Assembly (NCBI GenBank): GCA_019057975.1
Contig: JAHLWJ010000041.1
Span: forward strand, 1-21,280
Length of the DNA stretch: 21,280 nucleotides
DNA from: Promethearchaeota archaeon
Lineage (GTDB): Archaea > Asgardarchaeota > Lokiarchaeia > Sigynarchaeales > SOKP01
Direction: 5' to 3'
In this document: positions 15,422 to 21,280 of the stretch, in pieces
Numbering within the stretch: the stretch's first letter is position 1
Layout of the letters: each line of letters begins with the position of its first letter
Position numbers and translations under genes: made by a program
The notes under the pieces: generated by a model
Databases searched by the model: none
The model's input: the letters and a program-made list of their open reading frames with translations, nothing else
Told to the model about the DNA's origin: nothing

Positions 15422-15667
15422 ATGACAGGACCATTTCAAGAAAAATTTATTAAAGCAATTATAAAAGTTATAGATCGATGGTCTTTTGAACAATGTGCTT
15501 TTTGTGAAGATGGACCCATGGTTTCAATAGAAGGTATGCTTGACTATAAATGTAGTAGATGTGGAAAGACTATGAACCCTGTTAATTATTTAGTTGAAAT
15601 TGCTAAAATTGTTCTTGATTACAGGGAACAACTTGAAAAAAAAAAAGATAACAAAAAGATTAATTAA
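15422..15667 (+). CDS. Small four-cysteine zinc-ribbon protein
   Basis: An 81-residue protein I cannot name. It has a single zinc-ribbon-like unit with C25-x2-C28 and C44-x2-C47 separated by 15 residues (EQCAFCEDGPMVSIEGML then DYKCSRCGKTMNP). A helix-rich N-terminus precedes it, and the C-terminal helix ends in a Lys-rich tail. The four cysteines and their spacing argue for a real gene. It starts with ATG at 15422 and lies 68 bases after aroC on the same strand, so it could be co-transcribed. Function is unknown; nucleic-acid or protein binding is typical of such ribbons. Confidence 0.75.
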   Translation: MTGPFQEKFIKAIIKVIDRWSFEQCAFCEDGPMVSIEGMLDYKCSRCGKTMNPVNYLVEIAKIVLDYREQLEKKKDNKKIN

Positions 15668-15789
15668 TTTACTAAATTGATTTTGTAATTAATTCAATCA
15701 AGAAATTGTAGAAATTTTAGTTAATTTATTATAATTTAGAACACAAAATACTATATTATTTAAACTAGATTTTATGTAGTTAAAATAAA

Positions 15790-16026
15790 ATGGATAGGAA
15801 AATTGATACTTCGGCCCAATTCATTGAATTCTATAAGAAAAAGGGTGATTACTTAGTATCTTTATCAGAAAATCATTTCAAGAATGTTGAATATCGAAAA
15901 TGCCTTGAATTATTAAATCAGGCCCATAATATGTATACGAAAGGAAATTACACTGAACTTGCTGAACAAACTAAACAAAGATTCATGGAAATTAAAGAAA
16001 AATATTTTAAAAAAAAGCAAGTGTGA
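15790..16026 (+). CDS. Small helical protein, TPR-like
   Basis: A 78-residue, mainly helical protein I do not recognise. The alternating aromatic/Ala/Gly pattern in FYKKKGDYLVSLSENHFKNV, then YRKCLELLNQAHNMYTKGNY, resembles one or two TPR-type helical hairpins. It has no membrane segment or signal. It starts with ATG at 15790 and follows the zinc-ribbon gene on the same strand after 122 bases. It ends 5 bases from the stop of the convergent Mut7-C gene. The coding signal is moderate and function unknown. Confidence 0.6.
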   Translation: MDRKIDTSAQFIEFYKKKGDYLVSLSENHFKNVEYRKCLELLNQAHNMYTKGNYTELAEQTKQRFMEIKEKYFKKKQV

Positions 16027-16031
16027 TTTTA

Positions 16032-16526
16032 TTAATCTTGAATAGAATCTGTTCCTAATCTATTCTCAATATCATCAATATGAGGTCCTTTCCAATAGAT
16101 TTTTTTACATTTCAAATTTAAACATTGATAAAAGTCATTATAATGATTAAAGGTTTCTCGTAAAACAAGATGTTTAATATCGCTTTTTTCCTTAACTTTT
16201 TTCATTTTTGAATTGCAGATAGAACATCTTGCATTCTGAATATTGAATTTAAAATTCAATCTTAGATTTTCTTTTAGTTGATTTAAGTAATTATATACTC
16301 CCTCTCCTCTCAAATATATAGCATTTTCAGTAAATCTCTTATAAAAGGGATAATCTTTTGTTATAACAAACCTATTAGTTTTCTCTGCAAAAGCTAATAA
16401 TTTTTCATCAGGGACAGGATCCATCTTGAAAAAATCTACTAAATCATTTGCATATAAAGTATCATAGCCAAATATCCTTAGGAATCGAGCTAATTTACCT
16501 AACATTGAATCGACTAAAAATTTCAT
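16032..16526 (-). CDS. Mut7-C RNase domain protein
   Basis: A 164-residue PIN-like ribonuclease-family protein with a C-terminal zinc ribbon (COG1656, Mut7-C). The N-terminal half shows FLVDSMLGKLARFLRIFGYDTLYAND (3-28), the acidic DPVPDEKLLAFAE (36-48) and ITKDYPFYKR (55-64), whose aspartates (D6, D40, D58) are the expected metal-binding residues. The ribbon has C101-x2-C104 and C135-x4-C140, followed by IYWKGPHIDDIENRL, a block typical of the family. The substrate in archaea is unknown; RNA processing or decay is inferred from the fold. It starts with ATG at 16526 and is divergent from the FmdE-like gene. Confidence 0.9.
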   Translation of the reverse strand: MKFLVDSMLGKLARFLRIFGYDTLYANDLVDFFKMDPVPDEKLLAFAEKTNRFVITKDYPFYKRFTENAIYLRGEGVYNYLNQLKENLRLNFKFNIQNARCSICNSKMKKVKEKSDIKHLVLRETFNHYNDFYQCLNLKCKKIYWKGPHIDDIENRLGTDSIQD

Positions 16527-16589
16527 ATTGTTATGCCTATTATTTAATTAAATTCTTTTAGATTAAATATATTTAAAACATGTAATAAA

Positions 16590-16598
16590 TTATATAAC
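16590..16598 (+). promoter_or_regulatory. TATA-like box for FmdE-like gene
   Basis: The sequence ttatataac is placed to start transcription near 16620, about 12 bases before the ATG at 16632. The same nine bases occur before the ATP-grasp-like gene at 18784-18792. Confidence 0.5.
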
Positions 16599-16631
16599 TG
16601 GTATTTAACAAAAAAAAATGTATCACCGCCA

Positions 16632-17159
16632 ATGGAAACTAAAGATTTAATGGAAAAAGCAGCACGGTTTCATGGGCATATATGTCCTGGTTTAGCTATA
16701 GGTGTTTTAGCTGCTAAATATGTGTTAGAACATGGTTTCAATTATTCTCCTAATGAAGAGGTGGTTGCGGTTGTTGAGAATGATAATTGCAGCATTGATG
16801 CATTTCAGTCGTTACTCGGAGTTACATATGGCAAAGGGAATCTAATTCATCAAGATTACGGTAAACTTAATTATTATTTCTATAATAGAGAAACTGAAAA
16901 AGCTATAAAATTATCCTTAAAAAGTAAAGCTTTTGGAGATAAGAAGTTATCAAAACACGAACGTATTAAACAATTACTTGATTCAAAACCTGAAAAGATA
17001 TTTTCAATATATGAATTAGAATTTACTCCTCCTGGTCTAGCTGAGATAGAAGAATCTATTCCTTGTGACATTTGTGGTGAACCCACTATGAATAGTAGAC
17101 TTATGTTCTATGAGAATAGTAGTATGTGTATTCCATGCTATAAAGTTCAGAGAAAATAA
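16632..17159 (+). CDS. FmdE family protein (formylmethanofuran dehydrogenase subunit E-like)
   Basis: A 175-residue FmdE-domain protein with a C-terminal zinc ribbon. FHGHICPGLAIGVLAAKYV (13-31) holds the metal-binding His/Cys residues (H14, H16, C18). VVENDNCSIDAFQSLLGVTY (47-66) and GKGNLIHQDYGK (67-78) complete the domain signature. C145-x2-C148 and C166-x2-C169 form the ribbon. In methanogens FmdE accompanies formylmethanofuran dehydrogenase, but stand-alone FmdE proteins are common in other archaea and bacteria, where they may deliver metal or pterin cofactor. No other Fwd/Fmd gene is in the window, so a dehydrogenase subunit role is not established. It starts with ATG at 16632. Confidence 0.9.
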   Translation: METKDLMEKAARFHGHICPGLAIGVLAAKYVLEHGFNYSPNEEVVAVVENDNCSIDAFQSLLGVTYGKGNLIHQDYGKLNYYFYNRETEKAIKLSLKSKAFGDKKLSKHERIKQLLDSKPEKIFSIYELEFTPPGLAEIEESIPCDICGEPTMNSRLMFYENSSMCIPCYKVQRK

Positions 17160-17260
17160 AGAAAGAATTATATTTTGTTAATTTATGAACTTCAAATCTC
17201 TCTATTTTCCGTTTTTATACAAATGAAATGAATTTAAATATATTACTTTAGTTTTGTATA

Positions 17261-17345
17261 ACATATAAAACACCCAGAGGGGATGTCCGGTAATCCTATT
17301 TCAAGGTTGTTTAGTTTCTGAAATAAAAAAAAAGAAGTATGGAAA
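17261..17345 (+). ncRNA. Possible small RNA or leader element upstream of Clp1-like gene
   Basis: This stretch contains a GC-rich island (17271-17296) unlike the flanks. It can fold into two stems: ggat/atcc (about 17281-17296) and a perfect 7-bp stem tatttca/tgaaata (17297-17303 with 17319-17325). A TATA-like box (acatataaaa) directly precedes it. It also holds a 12-codon open frame from ATG 17283 (MSGNPISRLFSF, stop TGA at 17319) with AGAGGGG just upstream. It could be a small RNA, a leader peptide or a relic. The rest of the 275-base gap shows nothing recognisable. Confidence 0.25.
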
Positions 17346-17434
17346 CATGATCAACTCAAAGAATAAAAGAAAAATTTGGTTAAATGTAATTAAACAATAT
17401 TTTTAAGTTAATTTGTACTTTAGATGAATAACTC

Positions 17435-18667
17435 ATGATTAAGAATATTGATAAAGGAAATACTTTAATAGTAAAAGGACCCGCGAGAGTAACATTATTA
17501 GAGGGAAAATTAGACGTTTTTGGAAAGTTAGTTCTTCCAGAAAAGGAAAGCTCAACATCAAATACATCCAATATTGAAGCCGAAAATGTTTTAATAATAC
17601 CTAGTGCCCAATGTTATCCCCTCTATGCACATGAGGATGTAAAACTAGAAATCTATACTAGTAATGAAAAAAATCTAAAATTAGTTAAAGAAAATTCAAT
17701 TTCGCCAGCATGGGTAGATATTAAAAGTGAGATATTAAAAGAATTACAAAAGGAAAAAGAAACTCCTTTAAAAATAATGGTAATAGGTTTTAGTAATGGA
17801 AAAACAACACTCATCAAATACTTGGCAAATAGTTTTATGAAAGAAGGATTAAAAGGAGGATACCTAGATTCTGATCTTGGACAACAAATTATTTATATTC
17901 CTACCACGCTCAATTTAGGTACAATAAAAGAATACATAATTTCGAGTAAAAATATCCATTCCGAAAATACTGTATTTATTGGAGCAACATACCCTAAAGG
18001 GGATTTTAAATACATTGTATCACTTTCATGTAGGAAAATGATTGATGATTACATCGCAGAAAATAAAAATATTGATTTTATTTTGATTGATACTGATGGC
18101 TGGATAAAAACTGAAGCAGGTATCCTATATAAGAATTTTTTCATAAAAACAGTAGATCCAGATGTTTTAATTGCATTTCACGACGATACAATTGAAGAAT
18201 TAAAGGATATTGAAAAGACAGCCTCAAATCAAAGAAAAAATAGAAAAATGTATTTGATAAAGGAGGTAAATGAATATTTCTATGAAAGAGATAAAGATGA
18301 AAGAAGATTTCTAAGGCAAAGTCAATTTTCAAAGAAATTTGAGGCTTTTAGAAAAATTTCTATCCCGCTAAATGATATGAAATTTATAAAAACTGATTTT
18401 GATCCTGAAATAGAGGAAATTGTTGAAACAGAAATAAATATTAATGAATTAGTGAATTTACCTTATCATTATGTAATAATTGGTTTATTAACAGAAAATT
18501 CTAAATTAGTGGAAATTGGACTTCTTTTTACTATAAATGTTGAGAAAAACTTTATATTACTTTATTCAGACTTGACTTATAAACAGCAACTTCAAATAAA
18601 AAAAATCTTGCTTGGGAGTCTTAGATTATCTACAAAAGGTAATCATCAAGGTTATTTATATTTATAG
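17435..18667 (+). CDS. Clp1/Grc3 family polynucleotide 5'-kinase-like protein
   Basis: It belongs to the Clp1/Grc3/Nol9 P-loop family, whose active members phosphorylate 5'-OH ends of RNA or DNA, for example in tRNA splicing and rRNA maturation. The 410-residue protein has the N-terminal beta domain (NTLIVKGPARVTLLEGKLDV, 9-28). The kinase core starts near 113 with the P-loop, then YLDSDLGQ (143-150, the family's Asp-x-Asp-x-GQ), Walker B ILIDTDGWI (216-224) and VDPDVLIAFHD (240-250). A C-terminal beta domain finishes the protein. The oddity is in Walker A: it reads GFSNGKTT (118-125), that is G-x3-GKT rather than G-x4-GK(S/T). One residue is missing, which could weaken or abolish NTP binding. 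It starts with ATG at 17435 and stands alone. Confidence 0.88.
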   Translation: MIKNIDKGNTLIVKGPARVTLLEGKLDVFGKLVLPEKESSTSNTSNIEAENVLIIPSAQCYPLYAHEDVKLEIYTSNEKNLKLVKENSISPAWVDIKSEILKELQKEKETPLKIMVIGFSNGKTTLIKYLANSFMKEGLKGGYLDSDLGQQIIYIPTTLNLGTIKEYIISSKNIHSENTVFIGATYPKGDFKYIVSLSCRKMIDDYIAENKNIDFILIDTDGWIKTEAGILYKNFFIKTVDPDVLIAFHDDTIEELKDIEKTASNQRKNRKMYLIKEVNEYFYERDKDERRFLRQSQFSKKFEAFRKISIPLNDMKFIKTDFDPEIEEIVETEININELVNLPYHYVIIGLLTENSKLVEIGLLFTINVEKNFILLYSDLTYKQQLQIKKILLGSLRLSTKGNHQGYLYL

Positions 18668-18783
18668 TTATTTCTATGAATTTAATAGCCAAAATCCAAG
18701 ATTTCTTGTTCTAATTTATTAAAATAATAAGATTGAGGATTTTATTTAGTAAAAAATTATAAAATAAGATTGTATTAGAATTA

Positions 18784-18792
18784 TTATATAAC
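18784..18792 (+). promoter_or_regulatory. TATA-like box for ATP-grasp-like gene
   Basis: The sequence ttatataac predicts a transcript start near 18813, right at the second in-frame ATG. This favours a leaderless mRNA starting at that codon rather than at ATG 18804. Confidence 0.5.
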
Positions 18793-18812
18793 TATAATAT
18801 TGAATGGTTTAT

Positions 18813-20252
18813 ATGGAAGAGGATTTGCTTACTAAGTTTCTTAAATTAATGTCTTCCACTATTACAGACTCTGATCTTGAATTAATCAAACTTGGAAACT
18901 CATTAAGTTTAGATTTGGTATCTTTCGCAGAATTAAGAGCTTCACAGCAGGATTTTTTTGTAGATCTTATTAGAGATAAAGCATTAAAGAAGATGAAAAA
19001 AAATGGAGACAATATTCTAGCTAATAACGACTGCTTTTACTCTGGGAGTATTGATTTCATGGTATCTGATGAACCTAAAGGAAAAAAATTTTTTCTTTTA
19101 GAAACTAATGGCGGATCTCATAGAGGACTTTCTATTATTACTAAAAACCAGCAAGCCCTATTATATAATGGATACCTTGAAGCTATATATCAAGCAATTA
19201 AGAAAAATGAAAGAAAAGATGATAAATTTTTTGTATTAATTGGAGTACCGGTTAATGATGCTTTAATCCATGAAAAAGTAATCATGATAGAATATTTCAG
19301 AAAAACACTCAAATCAGAAGGACATAGTGTTAAAATTTTCAACAGAGAAAGTTTTAATATCGATTTTAAAGCTAATATCATTTTTCTAATAGCAGATTAT
19401 AGACATCTCTCTACTTCCCTCTTATTTTCTGAGAATTTTATTAAATATAAAGGTGAAGCAATAAGTGTTTTAATCGGTGATGGTATTGCAAGACGTATAA
19501 ACAATAAAGATTTTCACGAGCAGATAAAGAAAGATTTTCGCTATATTAAGACAATAATTGTAAACCCAATTTTCAAAGTCACAGATGATAAATCTTTAAC
19601 ATACCTCGCGAGCTTTCTTAGTAAAGATATTTTAAAAAAATATAATCTTAGGTACCTATTATTTACTAAAGCTTTTGATGATAAAGATTTAATAGATAAG
19701 TTAAGTTATCTTTTAAAAAATTATAATAAATCATTTATTATTAAACCTAGTGGAGGATCAGGAGGGGCCGGGGTCATCCCTGTTTCTAAGGATGAACAAC
19801 CAGCTAATTTAAAAAATATTATTGAGACAAGCAAGAACGAGTTTTTTGCTAAATTTATGAAAAATCGTAATCCGTATCCATACACTATACAAGAAAAGGC
19901 CAATTTTTCTTTAATTGATTGGAGTGGGGGAAAACATACATTTGACTTAAGGATATATTTAGCTCAACGTAAAGGAATGGTTATACCGATTGGAGGATTA
20001 GGAAGAATCGCACGGGGAAATTTTACAGTTGGGTTGAATAAGGAAGAATTTGTTGTTAACTTATCAGGATACGATGGCCAAATTGAAGTGGAACGGGGCA
20101 TTGGTTTTTCTAAAAAGACGAGTAAATTGCTAAACTTAACTGAAGAAGATTTTGTAAATATGTTTTGTATTGGTTGTGTAATATTTGCTAATATTGTCAA
20201 AAATTATAAAAGAATCGTACATTTCTCTAAATGGGACGAAATTATTGATTAG
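18813..20252 (+). CDS. ATP-grasp-like ligase of unknown substrate
   Basis: I do not recognise the exact family, but the C-terminal half looks like an ATP-grasp fold. Numbered from ATG 18804, FIIKPSGGSGGAGVIPVSKD (311-330) fits the ATP-binding Lys (K314) plus glycine-rich loop. YTIQEKANF (360-368) fits the hinge with E364, and FDLRIYLAQRKG (380-391) and GGLGRIARGN (397-406) resemble the catalytic strands with D381 and R383. The N-terminal half holds FFLLETNGGSHRGLSIITKN (96-115), which may be part of a pre-ATP-grasp or substrate domain. ATP-grasp enzymes join an acid to an amine or thiol through an acyl phosphate. The acceptor here is unknown. The length is 479-482 residues, with no signal or membrane segment. 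Start 18813 is preferred because of the TATA spacing; 18804 is the alternative. Confidence 0.75.
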   Translation: MEEDLLTKFLKLMSSTITDSDLELIKLGNSLSLDLVSFAELRASQQDFFVDLIRDKALKKMKKNGDNILANNDCFYSGSIDFMVSDEPKGKKFFLLETNGGSHRGLSIITKNQQALLYNGYLEAIYQAIKKNERKDDKFFVLIGVPVNDALIHEKVIMIEYFRKTLKSEGHSVKIFNRESFNIDFKANIIFLIADYRHLSTSLLFSENFIKYKGEAISVLIGDGIARRINNKDFHEQIKKDFRYIKTIIVNPIFKVTDDKSLTYLASFLSKDILKKYNLRYLLFTKAFDDKDLIDKLSYLLKNYNKSFIIKPSGGSGGAGVIPVSKDEQPANLKNIIETSKNEFFAKFMKNRNPYPYTIQEKANFSLIDWSGGKHTFDLRIYLAQRKGMVIPIGGLGRIARGNFTVGLNKEEFVVNLSGYDGQIEVERGIGFSKKTSKLLNLTEEDFVNMFCIGCVIFANIVKNYKRIVHFSKWDEIID

Positions 20253-20290
20253 ATATTAAAAAATTATTAGTTTTTTATGGTTGTGAGCTT

Positions 20291-20473
20291 TTAAGGAATA
20301 GGAACTAGTAATTTTACTTCTTTAGAGTCAACTTTATTTAAACATTTTACATGATAGAAATAAGACTTTACACCATGAAATTTTCCGCATTTTACATTTC
20401 CTAAAGTGAATTGAAATGTATTTTTTAAATTTTCAGCTTTAATATATTTACCACAAATTTTACATTCATACAT
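20291..20473 (-). CDS. Small zinc-binding protein
   Basis: A 60-residue protein with C4-x2-C7 near its N-terminus, then C29 with H33, and H41-x2-C44. This gives enough ligands for one or two zinc sites. The rest is short strands, ending in VKLLVPIP. I do not recognise the family; small stand-alone zinc fingers of this size are common in Asgard genomes. It starts with ATG at 20473 and ends 38 bases from the stop of the convergent ATP-grasp-like gene. It lies downstream of the hydrolase gene on the same strand after about 95 bases, so co-transcription is possible. Short length limits confidence; the cysteine pattern is the main support. Confidence 0.6.
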   Translation of the reverse strand: MYECKICGKYIKAENLKNTFQFTLGNVKCGKFHGVKSYFYHVKCLNKVDSKEVKLLVPIP

Positions 20474-20567
20474 TTGAAAAATGATATTGTAGATTTTTTC
20501 AGAAGAAGTTTAGGATCAAGTTATTTAAACTAAACAAAATATGAAATTTAATCTGATTTCTTGCGTT

Positions 20568-21280
20568 TTAAGAATTTAAGAATTTGAGTGTTGCCCCAAC
20601 CAATACACTTTCGTTTTTCTTTTGAGAATGGCCTCCTTTTTTCAATATAAGCACATTTTTCTCTGGAGATTCTAAAATCATTTTATTTTCTTTAAAATTC
20701 TTGAATTTTATTACTCTGTCATTTGTACAGTGGATTAACATAACCTTATTAGATAAAATTTTCCACTCTTCTAATGTTAGTTCTTTTTTTGCATTTTGTA
20801 TCAATAAATAAGGAGATAACATTTTATTTTCTTCATCATTAGGGAACAATTTTACTCCTTTTAAAAAGTAACTTAGCATTATAATAGGATTGTATTTAGG
20901 AATATTTTGTTTGTAATATGACATTGAAGAAATTGCAACAATTTTTTCGATATTTCTATCTAAAAAACCTCCAGATAAAACTGTTATTGCACCTATACTA
21001 AAACCAACACAAGAGATTTTCATAATAGAAAATTCTTCTTGATTTTTAACCCACTCAATTATTTTTTTAAAATCCTCAATTCTTTTTAAAAAATTACTTC
21101 TTTTTCCTGCTTTTTTAGATTTTCCCGTACCTCTGGCATCATAAGCTAAAACAACATAACCTTGGTAAGCAAGCGGATAATAAAAATACTCAAGCGTTTC
21201 TTTCGTGTCTGAAAATCCATGACAAACTATAACTATAGCATTTTTTAATTTAGTTTTTGCTTGATTCTGGTTTTTTACCA
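20568..21280 (-). CDS. Alpha/beta hydrolase, 5' end beyond window
   Basis: A serine hydrolase of the alpha/beta fold, incomplete because the start lies past position 21280. The frame is open from the stop at 20568 to the window edge (last full codon 21276-21278), with no in-frame stop. The methionine at 21023 is internal. In order it shows the oxyanion segment VIVCHGFSDTKE, then VVLAYDARGTGKS, the nucleophile elbow GFSIGA with the catalytic Ser, HCTNDRVI with the likely Asp, and KGGHS with the His. The full triad therefore appears present. The substrate is unknown; esterase, lipase and peptidase members all share this pattern. About 237 residues are visible. Confidence 0.85.
   Translation of the reverse strand, partial: VKNQNQAKTKLKNAIVIVCHGFSDTKETLEYFYYPLAYQGYVVLAYDARGTGKSKKAGKRSNFLKRIEDFKKIIEWVKNQEEFSIMKISCVGFSIGAITVLSGGFLDRNIEKIVAISSMSYYKQNIPKYNPIIMLSYFLKGVKLFPNDEENKMLSPYLLIQNAKKELTLEEWKILSNKVMLIHCTNDRVIKFKNFKENKMILESPEKNVLILKKGGHSQKKNESVLVGATLKFLNS

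Noticed and set aside
16632..17159. Evidence for methanogenesis from the FmdE-like protein
   Set aside because: FmdE-domain proteins occur widely without the dehydrogenase, and no other methanogenesis gene is visible here.
21021..21023. ATG at 21023 as the start of the hydrolase
   Set aside because: The frame continues upstream to the window edge and encodes the oxyanion and YDARG segments of the alpha/beta hydrolase fold, so this methionine is internal.

Overview
The window reads as a stretch of chromosome from an AT-rich archaeon, most likely an Asgard archaeon of the Lokiarchaeia type. The evidence is the archaeal gene set (thermosome, archaeal TrpRS, archaeal-type SHMT, Rpo3, eL18/uL13/uS9, TrmI, Mut7-C RNase, FmdE-like protein, COG1340 coiled-coil protein) combined with a eukaryote-like GTPase that joins a Rag/Gtr-type G domain to a roadblock-like C-terminal domain. 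Many genes have a TATA-like box close to the start and no Shine-Dalgarno sequence, as expected of archaea. The lineage is an inference from gene content, since there is no rRNA here. I see no tRNA, rRNA, CRISPR array, insertion sequence or phage gene.

Layout. 1-2.5 kb: a minus-strand thermosome gene whose glycine/methionine tail is cut off by an in-frame TAA, a ~330 bp gap with small dyads, then an Lrp/AsnC regulator. 2.6-4.2 kb: hisI and trpS, divergent across a promoter with a perfect 21 bp tandem duplication. 4.2-7.0 kb: the Rag/Gtr-like GTPase, a small helical protein, a YjbQ/UPF0047 protein and a 138-residue unknown. 7.1-9.0 kb: trmI and a long coiled-coil protein, divergent. 9.2-10.5 kb: glyA. 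10.7-12.8 kb: a co-directional operon for Rpo3, eL18, uL13 and uS9. 12.8-15.4 kb: aroA and aroC, divergent, catalysing the last two steps to chorismate. 15.4-17.2 kb: two small proteins (one a zinc ribbon), a Mut7-C RNase and an FmdE-like protein. 17.4-18.7 kb: a Clp1/Grc3-family protein with a shortened P-loop. 18.8-21.3 kb: an ATP-grasp-like protein of unknown substrate, a 60-residue zinc-binding protein, and an alpha/beta hydrolase cut by the window end.

Apart from the Rpo3-ribosomal operon, genes mostly stand alone. Strands alternate often, giving several tail-to-tail pairs only 3-9 bp apart. Most functions are housekeeping (translation, transcription, tRNA modification, one-carbon, histidine and aromatic biosynthesis), with a minority of Asgard-flavoured or unrecognised proteins between them. 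The points most worth a second look are the thermosome stop codon followed in frame by the codons for EGGM, the one-residue deletion in the Walker A motif of the Clp1-like protein, the Rag-like GTPase, and the ATP-grasp-like gene.
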